Of a stretch of DNA of 64,000 nucleotides, positions 52,501-60,837 are shown one piece after another. Positions within the stretch are counted from its first letter, which is position 1, and the number at the start of each line of letters is the position of its first letter. The translations under genes and the position numbers were made by a program. The notes under the pieces are model-generated. The model ran no database searches. It was not told where the DNA came from and was given only the letters and a program-made list of their open reading frames with translations. The stretch covers positions 62,001 to 126,000 of the forward strand of contig NZ_BSTS01000015.1 of NCBI RefSeq assembly GCF_030269665.1. The letters are read 5' to 3'. The stretch is from Actinomycetospora sp. NBRC 106375 (GTDB taxonomy: Bacteria; Actinomycetota; Actinomycetes; Mycobacteriales; Pseudonocardiaceae).

Positions 52501-53811
52501 ATGCGGTTCCTGATCCTCACGTCGCGCCGTATCGAGTCGCGATTGAGTGGCTACGACCTGCGGGTCGCCAACCTGTGCACCTTCCTGCCCGGCGAGGTCC
52601 ACCTCGTGATCGCGCCGCTCGAGCCTCTCGACCGGGACGCAGGTGGCCTCGATCCCGACGACGTGTTCGACAGCGTCGAGGAGCTCGAGCCGCTCGCGAC
52701 GGAGCGACGCCTGCTGCGGCGCCACGTCCGGACATCGAACACCCACTACGTCGAGCTCACCCATCCCACCGGGTTCGCTCGTGCGCGCGCGAGGCTGCAC
52801 GGGATCGTTCGCACACTGGGGATCACTCACGTCGTGGTGTTCGGCGGCGAGGCCGCCGAACTCGCCGCCACCCTGAGTGGACCGGTCCTCGCCCTCGACG
52901 TGTGCGACAGCGCCACGCTGACCGCTGAGCGCGCACGCGCCGGCGCGCAGCACCGTCGGTGTGCGCTCGAGCGGCTGCACAGCGTCCTGGACATCGCACG
53001 CAAGCGTCGGACCGAACGGCTGTTCGCTCGTCGATTCGATCTCGTCACCACGATCAACGACGCCGACTCGCGCGCGGTGGGCGGCGCGCGGCACCGTGAG
53101 GTGCTGACGGTTCCCAATGGCCTCGACGAGGCGTACGTCCGCCCGCTCCCCGCGCCCGGGTCGCGCCGGGGTGTCGTGTTCTGGGGGAACCAGGCATTCG
53201 ATCCCAACCGCGACGCTCTGCGGTTCTTCGTCGAGGATGTCTACCTGCCAAGGCTCCGGGACTCCGACGTTGAACTCTGCGTGGTCGGGTCCGATCCCCC
53301 CGCATGGCTCGAGTCGCTCGCGGCCGATGAGCCATCGATCGTTCTCACCGGCTACGTCGACGACCTCCCTGCCGTCGTCGACCGCTATCCCATCATGATC
53401 AACCCGATGCAGACCGGGAGTGGGCTCAAGAACAAGGTCCTCGAGGCCTTCGGGCTCGGGCTCGCCGTCGTCTCCACGACCCTCGGTGTCGAGGCGGTAC
53501 CTCAGGCCCGCCACGGGGAGCACCTCGTGTGCGCCGACGACGGCGACGAGTTCGCGAGGGCGATCCTGCGTCTCCTCGACGATCCCGGTCTCCGCGAGCG
53601 CCTCCGCCGGGCGGCCCACGAGCTCGTCGCGCGTCACTACCGCTGGGAGTCGATCGGGCACCGCTGGAGCAGCCTCATCGCCGGACACCCGTCGCGCGTG
53701 CCGGCGCATCGGACGGCGGAGACGGTCGTGCCTGCGGTGCGAACCGCAGGCACGACCCTTCTCGACGGTCAGGCTGGGCGCAGGGCGCCGTCGAGGGTGC
53801 CGGCTTCCTGA
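52501..53811 (+). CDS. GT4-like glycosyltransferase whose frame runs through a terminator hairpin
   Basis: 436 residues from ATG 52501 with GCGAGG upstream. GT-B architecture: FLILTSRRIESRLSGYDLR at the start, RGVVFWGNQAFDPNRDALRF and NPMQTGSGLKNKVLEAFGLG in the donor domain, with HGEHLVCADDGDEFARAI after it. The family part ends at about residue 405. The last 30 residues are encoded across a perfect hairpin (53725-53756) and 43 bp of the convergent epimerase gene, which suggests that an earlier stop has been lost. About 200 bp separate it from the RmlC-like gene; a small inverted repeat is in that gap (52417-52438). Confidence 0.85.
   Translation: MRFLILTSRRIESRLSGYDLRVANLCTFLPGEVHLVIAPLEPLDRDAGGLDPDDVFDSVEELEPLATERRLLRRHVRTSNTHYVELTHPTGFARARARLHGIVRTLGITHVVVFGGEAAELAATLSGPVLALDVCDSATLTAERARAGAQHRRCALERLHSVLDIARKRRTERLFARRFDLVTTINDADSRAVGGARHREVLTVPNGLDEAYVRPLPAPGSRRGVVFWGNQAFDPNRDALRFFVEDVYLPRLRDSDVELCVVGSDPPAWLESLAADEPSIVLTGYVDDLPAVVDRYPIMINPMQTGSGLKNKVLEAFGLGLAVVSTTLGVEAVPQARHGEHLVCADDGDEFARAILRLLDDPGLRERLRRAAHELVARHYRWESIGHRWSSLIAGHPSRVPAHRTAETVVPAVRTAGTTLLDGQAGRRAPSRVPAS
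53725..53756. terminator. perfect 14-bp hairpin inside the 3' end of the GT4-like gene
   Basis: 53725-53738 pairs with 53743-53756 over a 4-nt loop, followed by CCTTCTC. It is placed as a terminator for both convergent genes but lies within the annotated coding frame of the plus-strand gene. Confidence 0.7.
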
Positions 53812-54794
53812 CGGTCCTTGAGGACGGCGAGGCGGGTGAAGCGCCGGTCGAACGCCTCCTGCGTCAGCCCGCGGGCGCGGTACTCGCGGATCAGCTCCTC
53901 GGCGCCGTCGGCGACCGACCAGGCGGGCCGGAACTCCGGCAGGAACTTGCCGATCTTCGTGAAGTCGACGCGGTAGGAGCGCGGGTCACCGCCGGTCTCG
54001 CCGGTGATGACGAGCTCGGCCTCGGGCACCGCGACCTTCACCGCGTCGGCGATGTCGCGCACCTGCACGTTGTTCTCCGTCGAGCCGACGTTGAACGCCT
54101 GCGCGCGCACCGTGTCCGCGGGCGCGGCCAGCGCGGCGACGACGGCCCCGCCGATGTCCTGCGCGTGCGCCAGCGGCCGCCACGGCGTGCCGTCGCTCAT
54201 GACGAGGATGCGGTTCGACAGCAGGGCGTGGCCGACGAGGTTGTTGAGCACGATGTCGGCGCGCAGGCGCGGCGAGAAGCCGAAGGCCGTCGCGTTGCGC
54301 ATCGACACCGGCACGAAGTCGGCGTCGGCCATGTCGACGAGGTCGGCCTCGACGCGCACCTTCGACTCGGCGTAGGGGGTCACCGGCTTCATCGGCGCCT
54401 CCTCGTCGAGCACGTCCTCGGTGCCCGACGCGCCGTACACCGAGCACGTCGACGCGTAGACGAAGCGCGACACCCCGGCCTCCTTGGCCAGGCGCGCCAG
54501 GCGGGTCGAGGCGTGGTGGTTGATGTCGTAGGTGTGCTGGGGCGCCAGCGCGCCGAGCGGGTCGTTCGACAGCGCCGCGAGGTGCACGACGGCGTCGAAC
54601 CCGGCGAGCTGGTCGACGGTGACGTCGCGCAGGTCGACCGCGAGGGCCGGCGGCTCGGGGGCGGGCAGGTCGCCGAGCACGCAGCCGGCGTACAGGCCCG
54701 AGTCGAGCCCGGTGACCTCGTGCCCGGCCGCGGTCAGCAGCGGCGCCATCAGGGTCCCGAGGTAGCCCTGGTGTCCGGTGAGCAGGACGCGCAT
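53769..54794 (-). CDS. NAD-dependent epimerase/dehydratase (extended SDR)
   Basis: 341 residues from an ATG at 54794. LLTGHQGYLGTLMAPLL is the Rossmann loop; VVHLAALSNDPLGAL, VYASTCSVYGAS, PYAESKVRVEADL (Tyr-x3-Lys) and MRNATAFGFSPRLR follow. The last part, AFNVGSTENNVQVRDIADAV, is typical of sugar-nucleotide epimerases and reductases. It is upstream of no close gene and follows the PIG-L gene on the same strand with 35 bp between. Together with the cytidylyltransferase and C-methyltransferase it probably completes a CDP- or dTDP-branched sugar. Confidence 0.88.
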   Translation of the reverse strand: MRVLLTGHQGYLGTLMAPLLTAAGHEVTGLDSGLYAGCVLGDLPAPEPPALAVDLRDVTVDQLAGFDAVVHLAALSNDPLGALAPQHTYDINHHASTRLARLAKEAGVSRFVYASTCSVYGASGTEDVLDEEAPMKPVTPYAESKVRVEADLVDMADADFVPVSMRNATAFGFSPRLRADIVLNNLVGHALLSNRILVMSDGTPWRPLAHAQDIGGAVVAALAAPADTVRAQAFNVGSTENNVQVRDIADAVKVAVPEAELVITGETGGDPRSYRVDFTKIGKFLPEFRPAWSVADGAEELIREYRARGLTQEAFDRRFTRLAVLKDRQEAGTLDGALRPA

Positions 54795-54829
54795 CGGGGC
54801 GGTCCCTCCTTCGTGTGACTCGTAGAGCG

Positions 54830-55486
54830 TCAGGTCGACGGTACGGGGGCCGCCAGCAGCGCCCGCGTCAGGTGGAACCCCTCGGCGTAGCGCACTCCGG
54901 CCTGGACCCCGCGCACCCGCGCGAGGCCCCGGAAGGTCTCCTCGTCGAACCACGCGCGGCCGACCTGGGACGGGTAGGACTCGTGCAGCAGGCGGACCTT
55001 GTCGGCCACCACGTCCGGTTCCAGCGGCCACAGCAGCGGGGGCTGGCTCAGGTCCGGCTCGGCTTTGAGGATCTCGTACCCCAGCGCCAGGTGGTCGCGG
55101 AACACGGTGGGCACGAGGCGCGCGAGCTCGCGGTGGTCCTGGTGGTCGTCACCGCGGTGGCCGACGAGGACCAGGTCGGGCTCGCAGGTCCGGCGGAACG
55201 CCTCGAGCTGCTCCTTGGCCCACTCCCAGTGGGTCGGGAGCCGCCCGTCGGGCATGTCGAGCACGGTGACCTCGAGGTCGGCACCCGGGGTGAACGCCGC
55301 CAGCGCCGCCCGCTCCTCGTCCTCGCGATGGGTGCCCCCGCCCGACAGGACGAGGGCCCGGACACGCAGCCCCGGGCGCGCCCGGCACAGGGTCAGCAGC
55401 GTGCCGCCCGCCCCGAGGGGGATGTCGTCGCAGTGCGCCGCGAGCAGGACCAGCTCGTCCAGCGACTCGGGGCGCAGCGCGCGCAT
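54830..55486 (-). CDS. PIG-L/LmbE-type deacetylase
   Basis: 218 residues from an ATG at 55486 that touches the previous stop; a GTG one codon earlier (55489) overlaps it as GTGA. LLAAHCDDIPLGAGGTL is the zinc motif (usually AHPDD; the Pro is Cys here), ALVLSGGGTHREDEE follows, and HRGDDHQDHRELARL supplies the His-x-Asp-His-x2-His site. These enzymes remove acetyl from GlcNAc-like groups or cleave amides in sugar natural products. It sits inside the cytidylyltransferase/C-methyltransferase operon, so an activated amino-sugar is the likely substrate. Confidence 0.85.
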   Translation of the reverse strand: MRALRPESLDELVLLAAHCDDIPLGAGGTLLTLCRARPGLRVRALVLSGGGTHREDEERAALAAFTPGADLEVTVLDMPDGRLPTHWEWAKEQLEAFRRTCEPDLVLVGHRGDDHQDHRELARLVPTVFRDHLALGYEILKAEPDLSQPPLLWPLEPDVVADKVRLLHESYPSQVGRAWFDEETFRGLARVRGVQAGVRYAEGFHLTRALLAAPVPST

Positions 55487-56328
55487 CACGAGGTGTCGCG
55501 CTCGGAGAGCTCCTGGGCGACGAGGCTCTCCAGCGGCGGCCGGTCGATCGCGCGGGCGGCTTTCTCCCACACCATCCACGGCCGGGTGCCGGCCCGGTAC
55601 GACGCCTCGAGGGCGTTGCGCTCCTTGAGCGTGTCCGCAGGCTGCCAGAAGCCTTCCCACGGATACGAGAGCAGCTTGCCCTCCTTGGCCAGCGTCATCC
55701 CGGCGTCGCCGACGAGGTCGCCGTTCTCCGGGATGTAATCGATGACCTCGGGGCGCAGCACGAAGTAGCCCCCGTTCTCCCGGATGTGCATGTCGGTCAC
55801 CGGGTAGATCGAGTTCACCCGGTCCGAACCGTCGACGTCGACGATGTGGAACACCGCCTGGGGCGGCACCGCCAGCAGCGACGCCGTGGCGTCGCTCGCG
55901 CGGAACTTGTCGACCATCGCGTCGAGCGGGGCGTCGGTGAGGACGTCGGCGTAGTTCGCGAGGAACATCTCCTCGCCCTCGACGAGGTGGCGCACCCGCC
56001 GCAGCCGCTCGCCGATCGGCGACTCCAGCCCCGTGTGGACGAAGTGGATCGTCCAGTCGGCGATGTCGGAGCTCTGCAGCTCCAGCTCGCCCTCCCGGAG
56101 CACGAAGTCGTTCGACTCGGTCTCGCGGTAGTCGAGGAAGTAGTCCTTGATGTGGTGGGCGCCGTAGCCCAGGCACAGGATGAACTCCTTGTGCCCGAAG
56201 TGGGCGTAGTAGCGCATGACGTGCCAGATGAGCGGGCGCGGCCCGACCATCTGCATGGGCTTGGGGACGTCGGAGTCGCCGTCGCGCATCCGCATCCCGA
56301 ATCCGCCGCAGAAGAGGACGACCTTCAC
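55486..56328 (-). CDS. rfbF: glucose-1-phosphate cytidylyltransferase-like nucleotidyltransferase
   Basis: 280 residues from a GTG at 56328 overlapping the methyltransferase stop (GTGA). VLFCGGFGMRMRDGDSDVPKPM is the nucleotide-binding start (GGxGxR and Pro-Lys-Pro), followed by RPLIWHVMRYYAHFG, LANYADVLTDAPL and EGFWQPADTLKERNAL. Length and order match RfbF, which makes CDP-glucose from CTP and glucose-1-phosphate. No CDP-glucose 4,6-dehydratase (RfbG) lies in the window unless the gene at 53769 fills that role. Cytosolic. Family confident; the nucleotide is inferred. Confidence 0.88.
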   Translation of the reverse strand: MKVVLFCGGFGMRMRDGDSDVPKPMQMVGPRPLIWHVMRYYAHFGHKEFILCLGYGAHHIKDYFLDYRETESNDFVLREGELELQSSDIADWTIHFVHTGLESPIGERLRRVRHLVEGEEMFLANYADVLTDAPLDAMVDKFRASDATASLLAVPPQAVFHIVDVDGSDRVNSIYPVTDMHIRENGGYFVLRPEVIDYIPENGDLVGDAGMTLAKEGKLLSYPWEGFWQPADTLKERNALEASYRAGTRPWMVWEKAARAIDRPPLESLVAQELSERDTS

Positions 56329-57584
56329 GGTTCGAGAACCTTGCCAGAGCCGGGTGCGACCACCTGCAGGGAGGGGATGGGGAAGACGAGCGCCCCGCCC
56401 CAGTCTGCGACGTGCGCGAGCTGCGCGGTGATCTCGTCGCGCAGGTTCCACGGCAGCACGAGCACGTAGTCCGGGCGGTCGGCGTCGATCCGCTCCGGCG
56501 GGTGGATCGGGATGCGCGTGCCCGGGGTGAACCGGCCGTGCTTGTAGGGGTTGCGGTCGACCGTGTACGCGAGCAGGTCGGGACGGATGCCGCAGTAGTT
56601 GAGCAGGGTGTTGCCCTTGCCCGGGGCGCCGTAGCCGACGACGGTCTTCCCGGCGTCCGCAGCGTCCACGAGGAAGCGCACGAGGTCGTTGCGGATCCGC
56701 GAGACCTCGCCCGCGAAGCCGGCGTGGCCCTCGACGGTGTCGAGCCCGGCCGCGGCCTCCTCGGCGAGCACGTCGGCGACGGCCTGCGAGGGCTGCTGGC
56801 CCAGCTCGGTGGGTCGCGCCCAGCACCGGATCGAGCCGCCGTGCGTCGGCACCAGCTCGACGTCCACCAGCTCCAGGCCGCCCGAGCGCAGCGCCTTCTG
56901 CGCCGTGCCGACCGTGTAGTACTGGAAGTGCTCGTGGTAGATCGTGTCGAACTGGCGGTAGCGCACCAGCGTGAGCAGGTGCTGCACCTCGATCGACACC
57001 CAGCCGTCGTCGGCCACCATCGCCCGCAGCCCCTGGGTGAAGCCCACGAGGTCGGGGATGTGCGCGTAGACGTTGTTCGCGACGACGAGCGCGGCCGGGC
57101 CGTGCTCCTCGCGGACCGCGGCGCCGGTCTCGGGCGAGAGGAACGCGGTCAGCGTCGGCACGCCCTTCTCCCGGGCGGCCTGGCCGACGTTGACGCTGGG
57201 CTCGATGCCCACCGCGCGCATGCCGTCGGCGACCACGTGCTGGAGCAGGTAGCCGTCGTTGCTGGCCGCCTCGACCACCAGCGAGTCCGGGCCGAGCCCG
57301 GCCCGCTCGGTGGCCGCGGTGACGAAGCGCCGCGCGTGGTCGACCCAGGACGTCGAGAACGACGAGAAGTACGCGTACTCCGTGAACGTCTCGTCCGGGT
57401 CGATCAGCGGGGGCAGTTGCACCAGCAGGCACGACCGGCACACCCGGGGGTGCAGCGGGAACGTCTGCTCGGGGGCCTCGAGGCCCTCCGCGGTGAGGAA
57501 GAGCTCGCACGGGGGCGTCGCGCCGAGGTCGACGAAGCTGGCCAGGTCGGCCGAGCCGCAGAGCCGGCAGAGAATCTTGTCCAA
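56325..57584 (-). CDS. NDP-hexose C-methyltransferase
   Basis: 419 residues from an ATG at 57584. Zinc-binding N-terminus (CRLCGSADL and CRSCLLVQL), SAM motif VVEAASNDGYLLQ and GIEPSVNVGQAA, catalytic YHEHFQYYTV at about residue 215, and C-terminal VVGYGAPGKGNTLLNYCGI. This is the complete TylC3/TcaB9 type, which adds a methyl group at C3 of a 4-keto sugar nucleotide. It starts 11 bp past the stop of the WbaP-like gene, so both are probably one transcript, and it overlaps the cytidylyltransferase by 4 bp. A C-methyl branched sugar in the polysaccharide is the direct prediction. Confidence 0.9.
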   Translation of the reverse strand: MDKILCRLCGSADLASFVDLGATPPCELFLTAEGLEAPEQTFPLHPRVCRSCLLVQLPPLIDPDETFTEYAYFSSFSTSWVDHARRFVTAATERAGLGPDSLVVEAASNDGYLLQHVVADGMRAVGIEPSVNVGQAAREKGVPTLTAFLSPETGAAVREEHGPAALVVANNVYAHIPDLVGFTQGLRAMVADDGWVSIEVQHLLTLVRYRQFDTIYHEHFQYYTVGTAQKALRSGGLELVDVELVPTHGGSIRCWARPTELGQQPSQAVADVLAEEAAAGLDTVEGHAGFAGEVSRIRNDLVRFLVDAADAGKTVVGYGAPGKGNTLLNYCGIRPDLLAYTVDRNPYKHGRFTPGTRIPIHPPERIDADRPDYVLVLPWNLRDEITAQLAHVADWGGALVFPIPSLQVVAPGSGKVLEP

Positions 57585-57594
57585 GGGTCCCGTC

Positions 57595-59343
57595 TCAGTA
57601 GGCGCCGTCCCCGCGGAACACCGCGGAGACCGTCTTCCACATGATCACCAGGTCCATCGCGGGCGACCAGTTCTCCACGTAGCGCAGGTCGAGGCGGACC
57701 GACTCCTCCCAGGAGAGGTCCGACCGGCCGCTGACCTGCCAGAGGCCGGTCATGCCCGGGCGCACGAGGAACTTGCGCTTGGCGGCGTCCGTGTAGGCCT
57801 CGATCTCGCCGGGCAGCGGCGGGCGCGGGCCGACCAGCGACATCGAGCCGCCGAGGACGTTGAGCAGCTGCGGCAGCTCGTCGAGCGAGTACCGGCGCAG
57901 CAGCTGGCCGATGCGGGTGACCCTCGGGTCCCTGCGGAGCTTGAACAGCGGCCCGGAGCCGTCGTTCGTGCCGGCCAGGAGGTTCTCCCGCAGCTTGTCG
58001 GCGTCCGGCACCATCGACCGGAACTTGATCATCTTGAAGGTCCGCCCGCGCTGACCGACACGGGTCTGGCGGTAGAACACCGGACCCCCGTCGAGCTTGA
58101 CGATCAGCGCGATCACCGCGAACACCGGCAGCAGCACGAGCAGGATCGCCGCGGTCGTGATCCGGTCGAACATCAGCTTGAACACCCGCGGGACGCCCGA
58201 CAGGCGCGGCTCGGTGAGGCGCAGCAGCGGCAGCCCGTCGACGGGCGCGACGTGCAGTCGCGGGCCCGCGACCTCCATGAGGCCCGGGTCGACCACCAGC
58301 TCGGAGCCGGTGCCCTCGAGATCCCACGCGAGGCGGTGCAGGCGCTTGGGGCTCCAGCCGGGCGTCGGGGCCACGGCGACCACGCCGTAGCGCCCGCTGC
58401 CGACGCTGGTGGACAGGTCGTCGAGGTCGCCGATGACCGGGACGCCGGCCACGTGGCCCTGCCCCTCCTCGCCGAGCCCGGTCGGGGTGCAGGCCCCGAT
58501 GACGACCCAGCCCATGTGCGGCACGCGGCGGGTGCGCTCGATGAGGTCGCGCACGGCCTGCTCGGTGCCGACGGCGAGCACCGGGAGCATCCCGCGCCCG
58601 CGCTTGCGGGCCTGGTGCAGCCAGCGGCGCAACATGTAGCGGCCCGCCATCGCGACGAGCCCGGCGACCGGGAGGACGCCGAACACCCAGGGGCGGACGC
58701 CCAGGCGCTCGAAGGCGAGCCCGCCGAGGCCCAGGACGATCGCCGCGGAGACGAACGCCCGGATCAGGCGGCTCCACTCCTCGGCGCCCTGGCCGAGCGT
58801 GCGGGGGTCCCAGGCACGGCACGCGACGATCGCCAGCGGCACGACCACCGCGACGATGCCGGCCAGCGTCCACGGATTCGAGCTCCACGGTGCCTCGGTG
58901 CCCTCGCCGAAACCGATGAGGGCACCGAGGAGGACGCAGACCGCGAGCGTCGCCATGTCCGAGGCCGCCACCGCGAGCGCGAACTTGCGCTGCCAGCTGG
59001 TCGCGACCGCCACGCTGCCCGGCTGCTCCGGGCCCTCGTCCTCCCAGATGCGCACGAACCCCGGCGCCGTGGGCGCTGGTTCGACGAAGACATCGGGCTC
59101 CGGGGTCGCCGGCGCGGCGACCGCCATCCCGAGGTCGTCGGCCAGCTCCTCGGCGGGCGTGCGCACATCGTGCTGCTCGCCGAGCTCTGCTCGTCCGTTC
59201 GTCACGTCGCCCCCGTCGTGGGTTGCAGGGTGGGGGTCCACCCCTCGCACCTCGTCGGCATGGACAGCCTTCCTCGGACGTGAGACGTCCGAGTCGGCCT
59301 CGGGTTGCCCCGAGCCACGGACGTGATCCGGCACCGGCAACAC
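57595..59343 (-). CDS. polyprenyl-phosphate sugar phosphotransferase (WbaP/WcaJ-like)
   Basis: 582 residues from a GTG at 59343. GTG starts at 59334 or 59205 are also reasonable, because the first about 100 residues are disordered. About four membrane helices lie in residues 120-240, followed by a CoA-binding-like domain (MLPVLAVGTEQAVRDLIERT). One more helix precedes the catalytic C-terminus: KMIKFRSMVPDADKL, DELPQLLNVLGGSMSLVGPRP and VRPGMTGLWQVSGR. It moves a hexose-1-phosphate to undecaprenyl phosphate and starts each repeat unit. First gene of the minus-strand operon ending at 53769; divergent from the anchored lyase. Confidence 0.93.
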   Translation of the reverse strand: MLPVPDHVRGSGQPEADSDVSRPRKAVHADEVRGVDPHPATHDGGDVTNGRAELGEQHDVRTPAEELADDLGMAVAAPATPEPDVFVEPAPTAPGFVRIWEDEGPEQPGSVAVATSWQRKFALAVAASDMATLAVCVLLGALIGFGEGTEAPWSSNPWTLAGIVAVVVPLAIVACRAWDPRTLGQGAEEWSRLIRAFVSAAIVLGLGGLAFERLGVRPWVFGVLPVAGLVAMAGRYMLRRWLHQARKRGRGMLPVLAVGTEQAVRDLIERTRRVPHMGWVVIGACTPTGLGEEGQGHVAGVPVIGDLDDLSTSVGSGRYGVVAVAPTPGWSPKRLHRLAWDLEGTGSELVVDPGLMEVAGPRLHVAPVDGLPLLRLTEPRLSGVPRVFKLMFDRITTAAILLVLLPVFAVIALIVKLDGGPVFYRQTRVGQRGRTFKMIKFRSMVPDADKLRENLLAGTNDGSGPLFKLRRDPRVTRIGQLLRRYSLDELPQLLNVLGGSMSLVGPRPPLPGEIEAYTDAAKRKFLVRPGMTGLWQVSGRSDLSWEESVRLDLRYVENWSPAMDLVIMWKTVSAVFRGDGAY

Positions 59344-59745
59344 CCCCTCTCCACAACGCGACCGACGGGCGGGAGGTCACGAGCACACGGCGCCGACTGC
59401 CCGGACGGGCGACCGGCCCCGCGGCAGGACGCATCCTCCCGTACAGGTCCCGCGAGCCCTGTCGCCGGTGGTCACCCCCATGGCAGCAATGGCGGCGACC
59501 AGCCCGGCGGTACCCCTCCGATGATCGTCGCCGGGAGATCGAGATCACGTGCCGAGTGCTCGTCACCGCCGTCCGACGTCGGCTTCACCTCGGCGCTGGG
59601 TATCGTCGAATGCGGGGCGCGCACCGTTACGTACGAGGCGTGGTCGAGCGCACCACGCGCGCCCTGGCGTCGACACCGCCCGGCACCCGGTCGATCACCA
59701 GGGTTGGAGCCCAGTTTGCGGAGCACCCCCGCCGTCCCGCGTCAC
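59344..59745. other. 402-bp divergent gap between the initiating transferase and a lyase
   Basis: The plus-strand frame stays open here but is Arg/Ser/Pro-rich with no homology, so I treat it as non-coding. It should hold the promoter of the minus-strand polysaccharide operon and that of the anchored lyase; the AT-richer part is 59560-59640 (around CGTTACGTACG). No strong hairpin. Confidence 0.5.
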
Positions 59746-60663
59746 ATGACACGTCGCGGGCTCGTCGGCTCCGCGGTTGCCGTCGCGCTCGCACTCGGAC
59801 TCCTCGTCCTCATCAGCGCCGCGCCGGCCCTCGCATCGTCGCCGACGCCGTCGAACAATGCCCCGATCTGGGTCTTGCCGCCCTCCGGCAACCTGTTCTC
59901 GGGCTTCTCGCGCAACGACTACGACGAGCAGGACGGGTCGCCGCAACAGGTCCGTTCACCCGACAAGCCGGGACAGGACGCCGTCGAGTTCGACATCCCG
60001 GGCGGCGCCCAGCGCTCGGAGATGCAGCCCCGGATTCCCAACCAGGTCGAGGGCGACGTCCAGTACTACACCTATGGGGCGCTGCTCGCGCCCGACTTCC
60101 CGACCGACACGAGGACCTGGCAGCTCATCCTGCAGTGGCACCACTTCGCCGACTCGGGATCGCCGCCGGTGGCCGTCGAGGTCCGGGACGGTCGCCTGAT
60201 GCTCGCGGCGGAAGGAACCGACCTTCAGGACCTCGGTCCCGTAAGCGGTGGCGATCGCGTGGACCTGACCCTGCGGATCGCGTTCTCCCGCGATCCCGAC
60301 CAGGGAACGGTGGACGTGTGGCGCGACGGCCGCCAGGTCCTGGTGGGCTACCACCCTCCGAGCGGCACGTTGCTCGACAACGCCGACTACCTGAAGGTCG
60401 GCATCTATCGCGACACCTCGATCGACGCCCCGGGGAATCTGTGGCTCGACGAGCTACGGGTCGGGCCCACTCTCGCCTCCGTCCAATCGCCGGGCTCGCC
60501 ATCCGCGGCCATCCCGACCGAGAGCGATCCGACCAGCGGGCCTTCGGGCGGGGGCCGAGGCGGGTCGTCCGAGACGATCCTGTGGGTGGCCGGCGGCCTG
60601 CTCCTCGTCGTCGTGCTGTCCACGGCGGGCTCGCTGCACCATCGGCGCCGCAGCCGCAGCTGA
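59746..60663 (+). CDS. C-terminally anchored polysaccharide-lyase-like protein
   Basis: 305 residues from an ATG at 59746, chosen because a signal peptide begins there (LVGSAVAVALALGLLVLIS, cleavage near ALASS at about 29). The mature domain is the same lyase-like fold as at 3829 and 48165: SGFSRNDYDEQDG, RSEMQPRIPNQ, LILQWHHFADSGSPP, AFSRDPDQGT and YLKVGIYRDTS. A Ser/Gly/Pro linker and one C-terminal membrane helix (ILWVAGGLLLVVVLS) with a basic end hold it to the membrane, outside. It probably cleaves or binds the polysaccharide near the export site. The family is inferred from shared motifs. Confidence 0.78.
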   Translation: MTRRGLVGSAVAVALALGLLVLISAAPALASSPTPSNNAPIWVLPPSGNLFSGFSRNDYDEQDGSPQQVRSPDKPGQDAVEFDIPGGAQRSEMQPRIPNQVEGDVQYYTYGALLAPDFPTDTRTWQLILQWHHFADSGSPPVAVEVRDGRLMLAAEGTDLQDLGPVSGGDRVDLTLRIAFSRDPDQGTVDVWRDGRQVLVGYHPPSGTLLDNADYLKVGIYRDTSIDAPGNLWLDELRVGPTLASVQSPGSPSAAIPTESDPTSGPSGGGRGGSSETILWVAGGLLLVVVLSTAGSLHHRRRSRS

Positions 60664-60747
60664 CTCAACGCCAACGGCGCCAGACCCGCGGCTGAGAAGC
60701 GGGCCCTCCTGCGTGGGACCATGGCGGGGTCCCGCGGCAGCGGGCGA

Positions 60748-60818
60748 TCCGCCGTGGTGTAAGGGCAACACCTCGGATTTTGGTTCCGATGATCCTGGTT
60801 CGAATCCAGGCGGCGGAG
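60748..60818 (+). tRNA. tRNA-Gln (anticodon UUG)
   Basis: A 7-bp acceptor stem (TCCGCCG with CGGCGGA), an anticodon stem TCGGA/TCCGA with loop TTTTGGT giving anticodon TTG, and a T arm CCTGG-TTCGAAT-CCAGG. The discriminator is G; CCA is not encoded. It lies 2.7 kb upstream of glmU, an order often seen in actinobacteria. Confidence 0.93.
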
Positions 60819-60837
60819 CGGTGCGCCCGGCGGTCGC

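Noticed and set aside
59305-59745. Upstream extension of the anchored lyase frame
   Set aside because: No homology and no signal peptide; the ATG at 59746 opens a proper signal peptide.
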